Positions 55,506-64,000 of a DNA stretch of 64,000 nt are shown piece after piece (position 1 is the stretch's first letter; each line of letters starts with the position of its first letter). The position numbers were made by a program, and so were the translations under genes. The stretch is taken from positions 25,396 through 89,395 of the forward strand of contig JAIYDJ010000087.1 of NCBI GenBank assembly GCA_027487575.1. Reading direction: 5' to 3'. This stretch comes from Rhodobacter sp. GTDB taxonomy: Bacteria; Pseudomonadota; Alphaproteobacteria; Rhodobacterales; Rhodobacteraceae. The notes below the pieces were generated by a model, which worked only from the letters and a program-made list of their open reading frames with translations, searched no databases and had not been told where the DNA came from.

Positions 55506-55540
55506 TTGTCTTTGACAAGTAAAAGGTAGGGCGTCATGTT
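55506..55540. promoter_or_regulatory. Promoter and operator between the divergent MaoC genes
   Basis: TTGACA (55512-55517) and CATGTT (55535-55540), 17 bp apart, form a plus-strand promoter about 50 nt before the MaoC ATG at 55590. The inverted repeat TTGTC-TTT-GACAA (55506-55518) covers the -35 hexamer. On the minus strand TTTACT and TATGCG, 17 bp apart, can serve the other gene. A regulator bound at the repeat would control both directions. Confidence 0.5.
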
Positions 55541-55589
55541 CTGCGTCAGGGCCTGCAAATCTTGGCGGGCAATTGGGAACGGGGACGAC

Positions 55590-56159
55590 ATGGCGGAAAT
55601 CGGCAAACATCCAAGGGGTTTACCGGGCCTTCCGGCGGCACATGCCGCGATTCCCGTTTGGAATGCCGAGAACTGGTTTTACGAGGATTTCGCCATCGGC
55701 GATAAAATCCGGTCGATCCGGCGCACCATTGCCGAAGGTGAGTCGATGGCCTTCAACTCGCTGGTCATGGACCATCATCCCTATGTCTCGGATGAACGTT
55801 TCGCGGTGGAGGAGGGCGTTTTTGGCCGCCGGTTGGTGGCCGGGGCGTTCGTGTTCTCGCTGGGGCTGGGTCTGGCCGCCACGAACTGTCTGAATTCGTT
55901 TAGCTATGGCTATGACCGGCTGCGGTTCATCAAGCCGGTGTTCATCGGCGACACGATCTACACCATCCGCGAGAACCTTTCGAAGGTCGTGCACAACGAA
56001 ACGATGGGCAAGCTGCGGGTCAGCTATTCGGTCTACAAGGGCGAAGGCGAACTGGTGCTATATGCCGAACATCTTCTGACCGCACTCTATCGCGACCCTG
56101 CCCCTTTTGCCGAACAGGCCCGCGCCGCGATGGCGGAAAAGGAGGCCGCCCGTGGTTAA
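55590..56159 (+). CDS. MaoC-like dehydratase (189 aa)
   Basis: A hot-dog fold protein with about 35 extra N-terminal residues compared with its neighbour. [19 protein letters not shown] and the loop [10 protein letters not shown] stand where the catalytic Asp/His motif lies, altered from the usual form, so its activity may differ. [17 protein letters not shown] follows. ATG 55590 is preceded by GGGGACGAC. It heads the plus-strand operon and overlaps the next gene by 8 nt. Confidence 0.82.
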   Translation: MAEIGKHPRGLPGLPAAHAAIPVWNAENWFYEDFAIGDKIRSIRRTIAEGESMAFNSLVMDHHPYVSDERFAVEEGVFGRRLVAGAFVFSLGLGLAATNCLNSFSYGYDRLRFIKPVFIGDTIYTIRENLSKVVHNETMGKLRVSYSVYKGEGELVLYAEHLLTALYRDPAPFAEQARAAMAEKEAARG

Positions 56160-57279
56160 GTTGCGCGGCATGACATGGGACCACGCGCGCGGCTTTGCCC
56201 CGATGGTTGCAACCTCTGCCGCCTATGCGGCGGCACATCCGGGCGTTGAGATCACGTGGGAAAAGCGGTCGTTGCAGGCCTTCGCGGATCGTCCGATTTC
56301 CGAAATGGCCGAAACCTATGACCTGATGGTGATCGACCACCCCCATGTCGGCGAAGTGGCCAAGCAGGGCAACCTTCTGGCACTGGACGGGTTGCGCGAC
56401 GCCGAGATGGCCGCCTTGGCCGCAGGGTCGGTCGGGCAGTCGCACCCGTCCTACAATTTTGCCGGGCGGCAATGGTCTTTGGCGATCGATACGGCCACGC
56501 CCGTCGCCTGCCTGAGGCCGGACGTGCTGGACCATGCGCCGAAGGTCTGGGCAGAGGTGTTGGATCTGGCCCGCGCCGGGCGGGTTGGCTTTGCCTTGGT
56601 CCCGATCAACGCGCTGATGACTTTCTTCGGCGTTGCCCGCAACCTCGGCTATGGCGTGGCGGACAGTCCTGACCATCTGGTCGCCCCCGCAGAGGGAGCC
56701 CATGTTCTGGGGTTGATGCGCGAAATCCTGGGCCTGATGGACCCGCGCTGCCTGAACCTCGACCCCATCGGCATTTACGAATGGATGAGCCGCAACGCGG
56801 ACGGGCCCGCCTATTCTCCCTTCGGCTATGGCTATACCAACTATTCGCGCCAAGGGTTCTGCCCCTATCCGCTGGCGTTCCACGATGCCCCCGGCATCAC
56901 GGATCCCACGCCGCGCGGTACGGTTCTGGGGGGCACCGGCATTGCCGTTTCCGCCTTTACCAAGCACCCCGAAGTGGCCGTCGACTATGCGTTCTGGATC
57001 GCGGGCGCCGACTGCCAGAAGGGGCTATACACTGCATCGGGCGGTCAGCCCGGCCATGCGGCGGCCTGGGACGATGACACCTGCAATGCCCTGACCGGGA
57101 ATTTCTTCCGCAACACGCGGGCAACCCTGAACACCGCCTGGGTGCGGCCACGCTATGAAGGCTACATGGCGCTGCAGGACCGTGCGGGCGACATCCTCCA
57201 TGCCTGCCTGCGCGGTGAGGCGACCGAAGCCGCAACCCTAGCGGCGCTTGACGCCGCCTACCGCGAGAGCCGGTCATGA
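56152..57279 (+). CDS. Binding-protein homologue without signal peptide
   Basis: A 375-aa protein of the extracellular solute-binding protein (family 1) fold: [43 protein letters not shown] and the C-terminal helices are typical. It lacks any signal peptide: it starts [14 protein letters not shown] directly at the first mature strand. The GTG at 56152 has GGAGG 6 nt upstream and lies in the MaoC gene end. It is coupled to a CaiB gene (ATGA), not to membrane subunits. It is probably a cytoplasmic protein with another role, such as sugar-ligand binding. Confidence 0.7.
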   Translation: MVKLRGMTWDHARGFAPMVATSAAYAAAHPGVEITWEKRSLQAFADRPISEMAETYDLMVIDHPHVGEVAKQGNLLALDGLRDAEMAALAAGSVGQSHPSYNFAGRQWSLAIDTATPVACLRPDVLDHAPKVWAEVLDLARAGRVGFALVPINALMTFFGVARNLGYGVADSPDHLVAPAEGAHVLGLMREILGLMDPRCLNLDPIGIYEWMSRNADGPAYSPFGYGYTNYSRQGFCPYPLAFHDAPGITDPTPRGTVLGGTGIAVSAFTKHPEVAVDYAFWIAGADCQKGLYTASGGQPGHAAAWDDDTCNALTGNFFRNTRATLNTAWVRPRYEGYMALQDRAGDILHACLRGEATEAATLAALDAAYRESRS

Positions 57280-58472
57280 CGCTACCGCTGGACGGCATCC
57301 TTGTGATCGATTTCAGCCAGTTCCTGTCGGGTCCGCTGTGCAGCCTGAGGCTGGCCGATCTGGGCGCGCGGGTGATCAAGATCGAACGCCCCGGTCAGGG
57401 CGACCTGTGCCGCACGCTGTATCTGAGCGACACCGAAATCGGCGGCACCAACAGCCTGTTCCACGCCATCAACCGCAACAAGGAAAGCTTCACCGCCGAT
57501 CTGCGCGATGACGCCGACCGCGCCATGCTGCGCGACCTTGTCACCCGCGCCGATGTGGTGCTGCAGAACTTTCGCCCCGGCGTGATCGAACGGCAGGGCT
57601 TTGGATATGCGGACGTGCGCGCCCTGAACCCCGGCGTCGTCTATGGCTCGATCTCGGGGTACGGCGAAGACGGCGAATGGGTCGATCTGCCGGGGCAAGA
57701 CCTTCTTGCGCAGGCGCGGTCCGGCCTTTTGTGGCTGACGGGGTCGGCCGGTGATCCGCCGATGCCGATGGGGCTGGCCGCAGCCGACATGATGGCGGGC
57801 AACGCGCTGGCGCAGGGTGTGCTGGCGGCACTGGTCCGCAAGGCGCGCACGGGAACGGGCGGGCTGGTGCAGACCTCGCTGCTGGAGGCGCTGCTGGATT
57901 TCCAGTTCGAGGTCCTGACCACGCATCTGAACGATGGCGGCAGGCTGCCGCAACGCTCGGCGGTGAATGGGGCCCATGCCTATCTGGGTGCGCCTTACGG
58001 CGTCTATCAGACGGCCGATGGCTGGCTTGCGCTGGCCATGACGCCCTCGCTGGAACGGCTGGCAAGCCTGATGGGCCTTGCGGGACTGGAGCGTTGGTTC
58101 GACGACCCGCGACAGGCGATGCGCGACCGCGACGCCATCAAGACGATCATCGCGGCGGGGGTCAGGGCCTGCGGCACGGCGCATTGGCTGGCCTTGCTGC
58201 AGCCCGCCGACATCTGGTGCGCCGAGGTGCTGGACTGGCCCGCGCTGATGGCCTCGGACGCTTTTCAGCGGCTGCAGATGGTGCAGCATATCAGCGGGGC
58301 AACGGCCAGCCTTGACACCCTGCGCGGTCCGTTGCGGATCGATGGCGTGCCCCTGACCAATTCGCGCGCCGCCCCCAATCTGGGTCAGGACCGGACAGCG
58401 ATCATTCAGGAATTCGGTCTGGGCAAAGGTCTGACCGGACAAGAGGACAAGAGGCGGGCGACCGCCTCTTGA
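57276..58472 (+). CDS. Class III (CaiB/BaiF) CoA-transferase
   Basis: A 398-aa CoA-transferase. The N-terminal segment LDGILVIDFSQFLSGPLCSLRLADLGARVIKIERP is family-typical (shown only in part by motif: LADLGA, KIE). The catalytic aspartate region is GLAAADMMAGN. It moves CoA between carboxylic acids, with partners such as succinyl-CoA. Position behind MaoC genes suggests activation of an acid for hydration or dehydration as a thioester. It overlaps the upstream stop by 4 nt. Confidence 0.9.
   Translation: MTLPLDGILVIDFSQFLSGPLCSLRLADLGARVIKIERPGQGDLCRTLYLSDTEIGGTNSLFHAINRNKESFTADLRDDADRAMLRDLVTRADVVLQNFRPGVIERQGFGYADVRALNPGVVYGSISGYGEDGEWVDLPGQDLLAQARSGLLWLTGSAGDPPMPMGLAAADMMAGNALAQGVLAALVRKARTGTGGLVQTSLLEALLDFQFEVLTTHLNDGGRLPQRSAVNGAHAYLGAPYGVYQTADGWLALAMTPSLERLASLMGLAGLERWFDDPRQAMRDRDAIKTIIAAGVRACGTAHWLALLQPADIWCAEVLDWPALMASDAFQRLQMVQHISGATASLDTLRGPLRIDGVPLTNSRAAPNLGQDRTAIIQEFGLGKGLTGQEDKRRATAS
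58449..58470 (+). terminator. Hairpin with GNRA loop at the end of the CoA-transferase gene
   Basis: AAGAGGCGG (58449-58457) and CCGCCTCTT (58462-58470) form a perfect 9-bp stem closed by the tetraloop GCGA, a stable GNRA loop. The structure ends at the first base of the stop codon. It is unusual in that it lies within coding sequence. Confidence 0.5.
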
Positions 58473-58481
58473 TGCGTCACC

Positions 58482-58498
58482 GGGCGCGCAAAGCGCCC
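58482..58498 (+). terminator. Second hairpin before the sugar importer genes
   Basis: GGGCGC (58482-58487) and GCGCCC (58493-58498) form a 6-bp stem with loop GCAAA, followed by TCTTT. Together with the preceding hairpin it may lower read-through between the CoA-transferase and the importer. A further promoter for the importer is possible but not visible. Confidence 0.45.
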
Positions 58499-58517
58499 TC
58501 TTTGGGAGGAGAGACCG

Positions 58518-59834
58518 ATGAAACTGAGGACCACCCTGGTGCTGGGCACTGCACTTGTTGCCATGGCCGTTCCGGCCTTCGCACAGGACTATGGCAAGCA
58601 TGACGGCTACACCCTGCGGGTCAAACTGATCGGCGGCGCGCAGTACGAGCCGCTTTATGCCGAAATCCCGAAATGGGAGGCGGCAACCGGCGCGAAGGTC
58701 GAGATCGTGTCTTCGAAGAACCACTTCGAACTGGACAAGGAGATCAAGCAGGACATCGCGGCGGGCACTCTGGATTGGTGCGTCGGGTCGAACCACACCT
58801 CTTTCGCGCCGCAGTATGGCGAGATCTATACCGACCTGACCCCCCTGATCGCCGCTGAAGACCTTGCCGCCTTCGTCCCGCTGATGATTCAGCATTCGAC
58901 GGTCGATGGCCGTCTGGTGCAACTGCCGCGCCATTCTGACGTGTCGAACTTCTTCTACCAGAAGTCGCTGTTCGAGGACGAGGCGAACAAGACCGGCTTT
59001 AAGGAGAAATACGGTTACGATCTGGCCCCGCCGGAAACCTGGGCACAGGTCAAGGATCAGGCGATGTTCTTTTCCAACCCGCCCGATTTCTACGGCTTCC
59101 AGTTCGTCGGCAAGGACGAGGCGGTCACCGGGCGTTTCTATGAAATGCTGGTGGCCAATGGCGGCGCGATGTTCGACGACAACTGGGTGCCGACGTTCAA
59201 TTCGCCCGCAGGCGTTGAATCGCTGCAGTTCTTCGTCGACCTCTACGAGGCCAAGGCCGTTCCTGCCGGGGTCCCGAATTACACCTGGGATGACACCGGG
59301 CTTGGCTTCGGTTCGGGGTCCATCGCGATGGACCTCGATTGGGGCGGCTGGTCGTCCTACTTCAACGATCCGGCAAACTCCAAGGTCGCAGGCAATGTCG
59401 GCCTGATCCGCGCGCCCAAGGGGTCCGGCGGCAAGCGCACCGGATGGTCCGGCAGCCACAGCTTCTCGGTCACCGAAGGTTGCGACAACAAGGCGGCTGC
59501 CGCGTCATTCGTCACCTTCCTGACCAGCTATGACAACCAGATGGTCGAAGCGCGCAAGGGTCTGTTGCCCACCCGCACGCAGGTCTGGGACGACGCGATT
59601 GCCGAATTCACCGCAGCCGGCAACACGTTCTCGGCCGACACGATGACCACCTTCAAGGCTTCGATGTCGGAAGATGCCTTCACCCCGCCGCTGATCCCGG
59701 AGTGGATCGAGGTGTCGAACGTGCTGTGGCCCAAACTGCAGGCGGCCATCGTCGGTGACATGACGGCTGAGGAGGCGCTGAACGCGGCGCAGGCCGACGC
59801 GGCCGAGATCATGAAGGACGCCGGATACAACTGA
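58518..59834 (+). CDS. Sugar ABC importer binding protein
   Basis: A 438-aa exported protein with a signal peptide ending near AFAQD (about 22). It belongs to the family 1 carbohydrate-binding proteins (UgpB/MalE type): YEPLYAEIPKWEAATGAKVEIV, GVESLQFFVDLYE and GWSGSHSFSV are typical. The ATG follows GGAGGAGAG. Carbohydrate or sugar acid is the likely ligand given the enolase-fold and mutarotase-like genes beyond. It is followed by a terminator-like hairpin. Confidence 0.9.
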   Translation: MKLRTTLVLGTALVAMAVPAFAQDYGKHDGYTLRVKLIGGAQYEPLYAEIPKWEAATGAKVEIVSSKNHFELDKEIKQDIAAGTLDWCVGSNHTSFAPQYGEIYTDLTPLIAAEDLAAFVPLMIQHSTVDGRLVQLPRHSDVSNFFYQKSLFEDEANKTGFKEKYGYDLAPPETWAQVKDQAMFFSNPPDFYGFQFVGKDEAVTGRFYEMLVANGGAMFDDNWVPTFNSPAGVESLQFFVDLYEAKAVPAGVPNYTWDDTGLGFGSGSIAMDLDWGGWSSYFNDPANSKVAGNVGLIRAPKGSGGKRTGWSGSHSFSVTEGCDNKAAAASFVTFLTSYDNQMVEARKGLLPTRTQVWDDAIAEFTAAGNTFSADTMTTFKASMSEDAFTPPLIPEWIEVSNVLWPKLQAAIVGDMTAEEALNAAQADAAEIMKDAGYN

Positions 59835-59842
59835 CCCTGGCT

Positions 59843-59877
59843 GGCGCGGGGGTTCACCCCTCCGCGCCGCCCTTTTT
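59843..59877 (+). terminator. Attenuator-like terminator after the sugar-binding protein
   Basis: Arms 59843-59852 and 59859-59868 form a 10-bp GC-rich stem with one G-U pair and a 6-nt loop. A run of five T (59873-59877) follows after 4 nt. This is the most terminator-like of the five hairpins after binding-protein genes. Permease genes 15 nt further must rely on read-through. Confidence 0.7.
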
Positions 59878-59891
59878 CGAAGGCTTCCCCG

Positions 59892-60803
59892 ATGATCCGT
59901 GCCCTGACCACGCGACGCACCGAACTGGCGCCGTTCCTGCTGCTGCTGCCTGCGGTGGCCACCATGCTGTTCGTGGTCGCGCTGCCGCTGATCTTTTCGC
60001 TGTGGACATCGCTGACGCCCTACAAGCTGACCAAGCCGAACACGCTTTACGATTTCATCGGCCTGACGAACTACATCCGCATCTTTGGCGACTGGGATTT
60101 CTGGGAGGCGTTTCTGCGCACCATCGCGTTTCTGACGGTGGCCATCAACGTGGAGTTTGCCCTCGGGCTGGGCATTGCCCTCTTGATCAACAAGATCACC
60201 TGGGGTCAGCGCGGCCTGCGCACCATCATGATGTTTCCGATGATGTTTTCGCCCATCCTTGTGGGCTTCCAGTTCAAGTTCCTGTTCAACGATCACATCG
60301 GTGTGGTGAACAATGCCCTGCAGTCGTTGGGCCTGACGGATCAGGCGATCCCGTGGCTGGTGGACGCGAAGCTTGCGATGTTTTCGATCACGCTTGCCGA
60401 AGTGTGGATGAGCACATCGGTCTTTGCCATCCTGTTGCTGGCCGGCCTGTTCGCAATGCCCCGCGACCCGCTGGAGGCGGCCAAGGTCGACGGCTGCAAC
60501 AGCTGGCAGGTGTTTCGCCACATCACTTTGCCTTTCCTGATGCCCTTTGCCTACATCGCCATGGCCATTCGCAGTCTGGACGTCGCCCGCGCCTATGATC
60601 TGGTTGCGGTGATGACCGACGGCGGCCCCGCCGGGCGGACGGAACTGCTTTGGACGCTTGTCGCGCGGGTGGGCTATGACGAGGCGAAGATGGGGCAGGC
60701 CAATGCGATGGCCTATGTCTCGACGATCCTGTCGGTTCTGTTCACCTGGTATTTCTACCGCAAGCTTGTCGCGGCGCGGCGCTACATGGGGGGTGCAGAA
60801 TGA
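59892..60803 (+). CDS. Sugar ABC importer permease 1 (UgpA/MalF-like)
   Basis: A 303-aa permease with six membrane segments (first about 14-36). The coupling loop reads PLEAAKVDGCNSWQVFRHITLP. Length and order match UgpA-type subunits. Its stop overlaps the next permease start (ATGA, 60800-60803). The start ATG at 59892 lies shortly after the terminator-like hairpin. Confidence 0.9.
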   Translation: MIRALTTRRTELAPFLLLLPAVATMLFVVALPLIFSLWTSLTPYKLTKPNTLYDFIGLTNYIRIFGDWDFWEAFLRTIAFLTVAINVEFALGLGIALLINKITWGQRGLRTIMMFPMMFSPILVGFQFKFLFNDHIGVVNNALQSLGLTDQAIPWLVDAKLAMFSITLAEVWMSTSVFAILLLAGLFAMPRDPLEAAKVDGCNSWQVFRHITLPFLMPFAYIAMAIRSLDVARAYDLVAVMTDGGPAGRTELLWTLVARVGYDEAKMGQANAMAYVSTILSVLFTWYFYRKLVAARRYMGGAE

Positions 60804-61669
60804 CCGTGACCGTTGAAAGCCGCGCGTCCAAGCAGGCAAAGAAGGTCGCCCTCTGGCTGACGACCTTTGTGCTGATGCTGGTGATGTGCCTGCCGGGCCT
60901 GTGGGTCGTCCTGTCGGCGTTCCGCCCCAACCGCGAGATTCTGGCAAAACCCCCGGTCTGGATTCCGGAAGAGATCACGCTGGACAACTTCGGCAAGATC
61001 TTCGGCTTTGGCGCCGAACAGGTCGGCATCCCGGTTGGCAGCTATTTCACCAACTCGCTGGTCATCGCCCTGACCTCGACGGTGATCGCGCTGATCATCG
61101 GGGTTGCGGGGGGGTATTCGTTCGCCCGCTACCGGTTCCGCTTCAAGGGTGGGATCTTCCTGGGCCTGATGCTGTTTCGCGCGGTGCCCGGCATCGCCCT
61201 GTCGATGCCGGTCTTCATGATGTGGAGCAGGTTGGGACTGGTCGATACCAAGATGGGACTGATCATCGTCTATGTGTCGCTGAACGTGCCCTTCACCATC
61301 TGGCTGATCGACGGCTTCTTCCGCCAGATCCCGCAAGCCCTGTCCGAAGCGGCGCAGGTGGACGGCTGCACGCGCTGGCAGGCGTTCTGGAAGATCGAGT
61401 TTCCCCTGGCCAAATCGGGCATCGCGGCGGCGGGGGTGTTCGCCTTCCTGACGTCGTGGAACGAATTCGCGCTTGCCAGCCAGTTGACCCGATCCACCGA
61501 TTCAAAAACCCTGCCGGTGGGCCTTCTGGACTTTACCGCGCAATTCACCATCGACTGGGCAGGCATGTGCGCATTGGCGGTGGTCATCATCATCCCCGCG
61601 CTGATCCTGACCTTCATCGTGCAGAAACACCTGATTGCCGGACTGACCTTCGGCGGCGTGAAAGGATAA
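60800..61669 (+). CDS. Sugar ABC importer permease 2 (UgpE/MalG-like)
   Basis: A 289-aa permease with six membrane segments. LSEAAQVDGCTRWQAFWKIEFP is the coupling loop and AAGVFAFLTSWNEFALASQL near the C-terminus is typical of MalG-like proteins. It pairs with the preceding subunit. The ATPase gene follows after 3 nt. Confidence 0.9.
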   Translation: MTVTVESRASKQAKKVALWLTTFVLMLVMCLPGLWVVLSAFRPNREILAKPPVWIPEEITLDNFGKIFGFGAEQVGIPVGSYFTNSLVIALTSTVIALIIGVAGGYSFARYRFRFKGGIFLGLMLFRAVPGIALSMPVFMMWSRLGLVDTKMGLIIVYVSLNVPFTIWLIDGFFRQIPQALSEAAQVDGCTRWQAFWKIEFPLAKSGIAAAGVFAFLTSWNEFALASQLTRSTDSKTLPVGLLDFTAQFTIDWAGMCALAVVIIIPALILTFIVQKHLIAGLTFGGVKG

Positions 61670-61672
61670 GTT

Positions 61673-62767
<1,095 letters not shown>

Positions 62768-62768
62768 C

Positions 62769-63881
62769 ATGGCAAGGATCGCGCGCGTCGAAATCTGCAT
62801 GGTCGATCTGGTGCCGCTGGTGAAGCGGACCGATGCCATCCAGTCCTTTGTCAGTCAGGAAACCCCGCTTGTCACCATCACCGATGCGGACGGTGCCGTG
62901 GGGGTCGGCTACAGCTATACCATCGGCACGGGCGGTCCTGCGGTGATCAGCCTGCTGCGCGAAACTCTGGTGCCGCGCCTGATCGGGCGCGAGGCCGAAG
63001 AGATCGAGGCGATCTGGCGCGACCTTCTGTTCGTCACCCATGCCACGGCGGTGGGGGCGATCACCTCGCTGGCGCTGGCGGCGATTGACACGGCCCTGTG
63101 GGATTTGCGCTGCAAGCGCGCGGGCCTGCCCTTGTGGCGCATGGCGGGCGGGGCAAAGCGATCAATCCCGCTTTACTCGACCGAAGGCGGATGGCTGCAC
63201 ATCGAAGCGGAGGCCCTTGTCGAAGACGCGATCCGCGTCAAGGAACAGGGGTTTGCCGGGTCCAAGGTCAAGGTCGGCAAGCCGCACCTTTCGCAGGACC
63301 GGGCGCGGCTGTCGGCGGTGCGCGCCGCCATGGGGGATGATTTCCGCCTGATGGTCGATGCCAATCAGGCGTTCCACTATCATGAAGCGCTGTTGCGGTC
63401 GCGCATGCTGGCCGATGTCGGCATCACCTGGTTCGAAGAGCCGATGCCCGCCGACGATCTGACCGGACATGCCCGCCTTGCCGCTGCCAGCGAGGTGCCG
63501 ATTGCGGTGGGCGAAAGCCTGTATTCCCCCGGCCAGTTCGCCGATTACCTGCGTGCGGGTGCCTGCAGCATCGTGCAGGTCGACGTCGCGAGGGTGGGCG
63601 GCATCACCCCCTGGCTGAAGGTGGCGCACATGGCCGAGTCGATGAATGTCGCCGTCTGCCCGCATTTCCTGATGGAGCTGCATGTCAGTCTGGTCTGCGC
63701 GATCCCGAACAGCTGGATGCTGGAATACATCCCTCAGCTTGACCCGATTGCACAGTCCCGGCTGGATATTCGCGCGGGGTCTGCCCACCCGTCCGACGCA
63801 CCGGGTTTGGGGATCGACTGGGACCATCGGGCGATCGCGGCGCAAACCATCCCGGGCAGCCAATCGGATCACAGGGGGTAG
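62769..63881 (+). CDS. Mandelate racemase-family enzyme (enolase superfamily)
   Basis: A 370-aa enzyme with all catalytic residues of the mandelate racemase subgroup. These are Lys166-x-Lys168 (SKVKVG), metal ligands Asp197 (DANQAF), Glu223 (WFEEPM) and Glu249 (GESLY), and the His299/Asp272 dyad (CPHF, QVDVAR). Such enzymes racemise or dehydrate sugar acids and related hydroxy acids. The exact substrate is unknown; a sugar-acid dehydratase is likely beside a sugar importer and a mutarotase-like gene. Confidence 0.87.
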   Translation: MARIARVEICMVDLVPLVKRTDAIQSFVSQETPLVTITDADGAVGVGYSYTIGTGGPAVISLLRETLVPRLIGREAEEIEAIWRDLLFVTHATAVGAITSLALAAIDTALWDLRCKRAGLPLWRMAGGAKRSIPLYSTEGGWLHIEAEALVEDAIRVKEQGFAGSKVKVGKPHLSQDRARLSAVRAAMGDDFRLMVDANQAFHYHEALLRSRMLADVGITWFEEPMPADDLTGHARLAAASEVPIAVGESLYSPGQFADYLRAGACSIVQVDVARVGGITPWLKVAHMAESMNVAVCPHFLMELHVSLVCAIPNSWMLEYIPQLDPIAQSRLDIRAGSAHPSDAPGLGIDWDHRAIAAQTIPGSQSDHRG

Positions 63882-63884
63882 GTC

Positions 63885-64000
63885 ATGCAACGCATGGGAA
63901 GGATGGTCGGACGGAAACCCGACAAGATCGAAGTCTACAAACGCCTGCACGCTGACGTCTGGCCCGACATTCTGGCCCGGATCAGCGCGTGCAACATCCA
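63885..64000 (+). CDS. L-rhamnose mutarotase-like protein, 5' part only
   Basis: An open frame from ATG 63885, 3 nt after the preceding stop, runs off the right edge (38 codons seen). The pattern MQRMGRMVGRKPDKIEVYKR with RLHADVWPDIL matches the start of RhaM/DUF718 mutarotases, which interconvert sugar anomers. Those act on L-rhamnose or L-fucose. This hints that the whole operon handles a deoxy sugar or a related acid. Confidence 0.75.
   Translation, partial: MQRMGRMVGRKPDKIEVYKRLHADVWPDILARISACNI

Noticed and set aside
57282..59459. 725-codon minus-strand open frame spanning two plus-strand genes
   Set aside because: It crosses a gene boundary and two hairpins and covers the CaiB and binding-protein genes, both firmly identified; composition is that of a shadow frame.

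Overview
The window looks like chromosomal DNA of a high-GC alphaproteobacterium of the Rhodobacteraceae/Paracoccaceae (Roseobacter-like) type. This is inferred from the GC-rich codon use, tightly overlapping operons, a pqqABCDE cluster, TRAP and many ABC importers, TMAO/betaine-type genes and a HWE-family kinase. I see no rRNA, tRNA, CRISPR array, phage, insertion sequence or integrase. It reads as a dense block of catabolic and transport islands, each with its own regulator.

Layout. 1-5.3 kb: a PQQ-dependent sorbosone-dehydrogenase-type enzyme (cut by the left edge) faces pqqABCDE, which ends with a prolyl-aminopeptidase-like hydrolase. 5.3-14.1 kb: a betaine/TMAO-type ABC importer (proXVW order, permease domain duplicated in one chain) faces a TorR-type regulator; TorS and TorT follow. 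Between the importer and torR lie short repeats that resemble Tor boxes. 14.1-24.6 kb: a uronate cluster (uxuA, uxuB, kduD, kduI, kdgF, a TRAP importer, uxaC) with a divergent GntR regulator and kdgK; both routes meet at 2-keto-3-deoxygluconate. 24.8-31.5 kb: a basic-amino-acid decarboxylase, a dimethylargininase-like hydrolase and a polar amino-acid ABC importer, suggesting arginine or methylarginine use.

31.5-36.4 kb: a 1314-aa multi-PAS/GAF HWE hybrid kinase, translationally coupled to an unrecognised 42-aa ORF, then a DUF427 protein. 36.4-46.8 kb: a LysR regulator facing cupin, GMC dehydrogenase and acetylpolyamine-amidohydrolase-like genes, then a PotABC-like importer with two tandem Tat-exported binding proteins; polyamines or other amines are the likely theme. 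46.9-53 kb: an EamA exporter, a Rieske oxygenase of the quaternary-amine type coupled to a second GMC dehydrogenase, a metallo-beta-lactamase-fold hydrolase and an amidase. 53.1-64 kb: an IclR regulator, a Gfo/Idh oxidoreductase, two MaoC hydratases on divergent strands, a binding-protein homologue without signal peptide, a CaiB CoA-transferase, a sugar ABC importer, a mandelate-racemase-family enzyme and the start of an L-rhamnose-mutarotase-like gene. This last block looks like an undescribed catabolic pathway combining CoA chemistry and sugar-acid enzymes.

A pattern runs through the window. In all five transport operons whose binding-protein gene comes first, a strong GC-rich hairpin lies directly after that gene. 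The signal-less binding-protein homologue lacks one. These hairpins probably set the excess of binding protein over membrane components.
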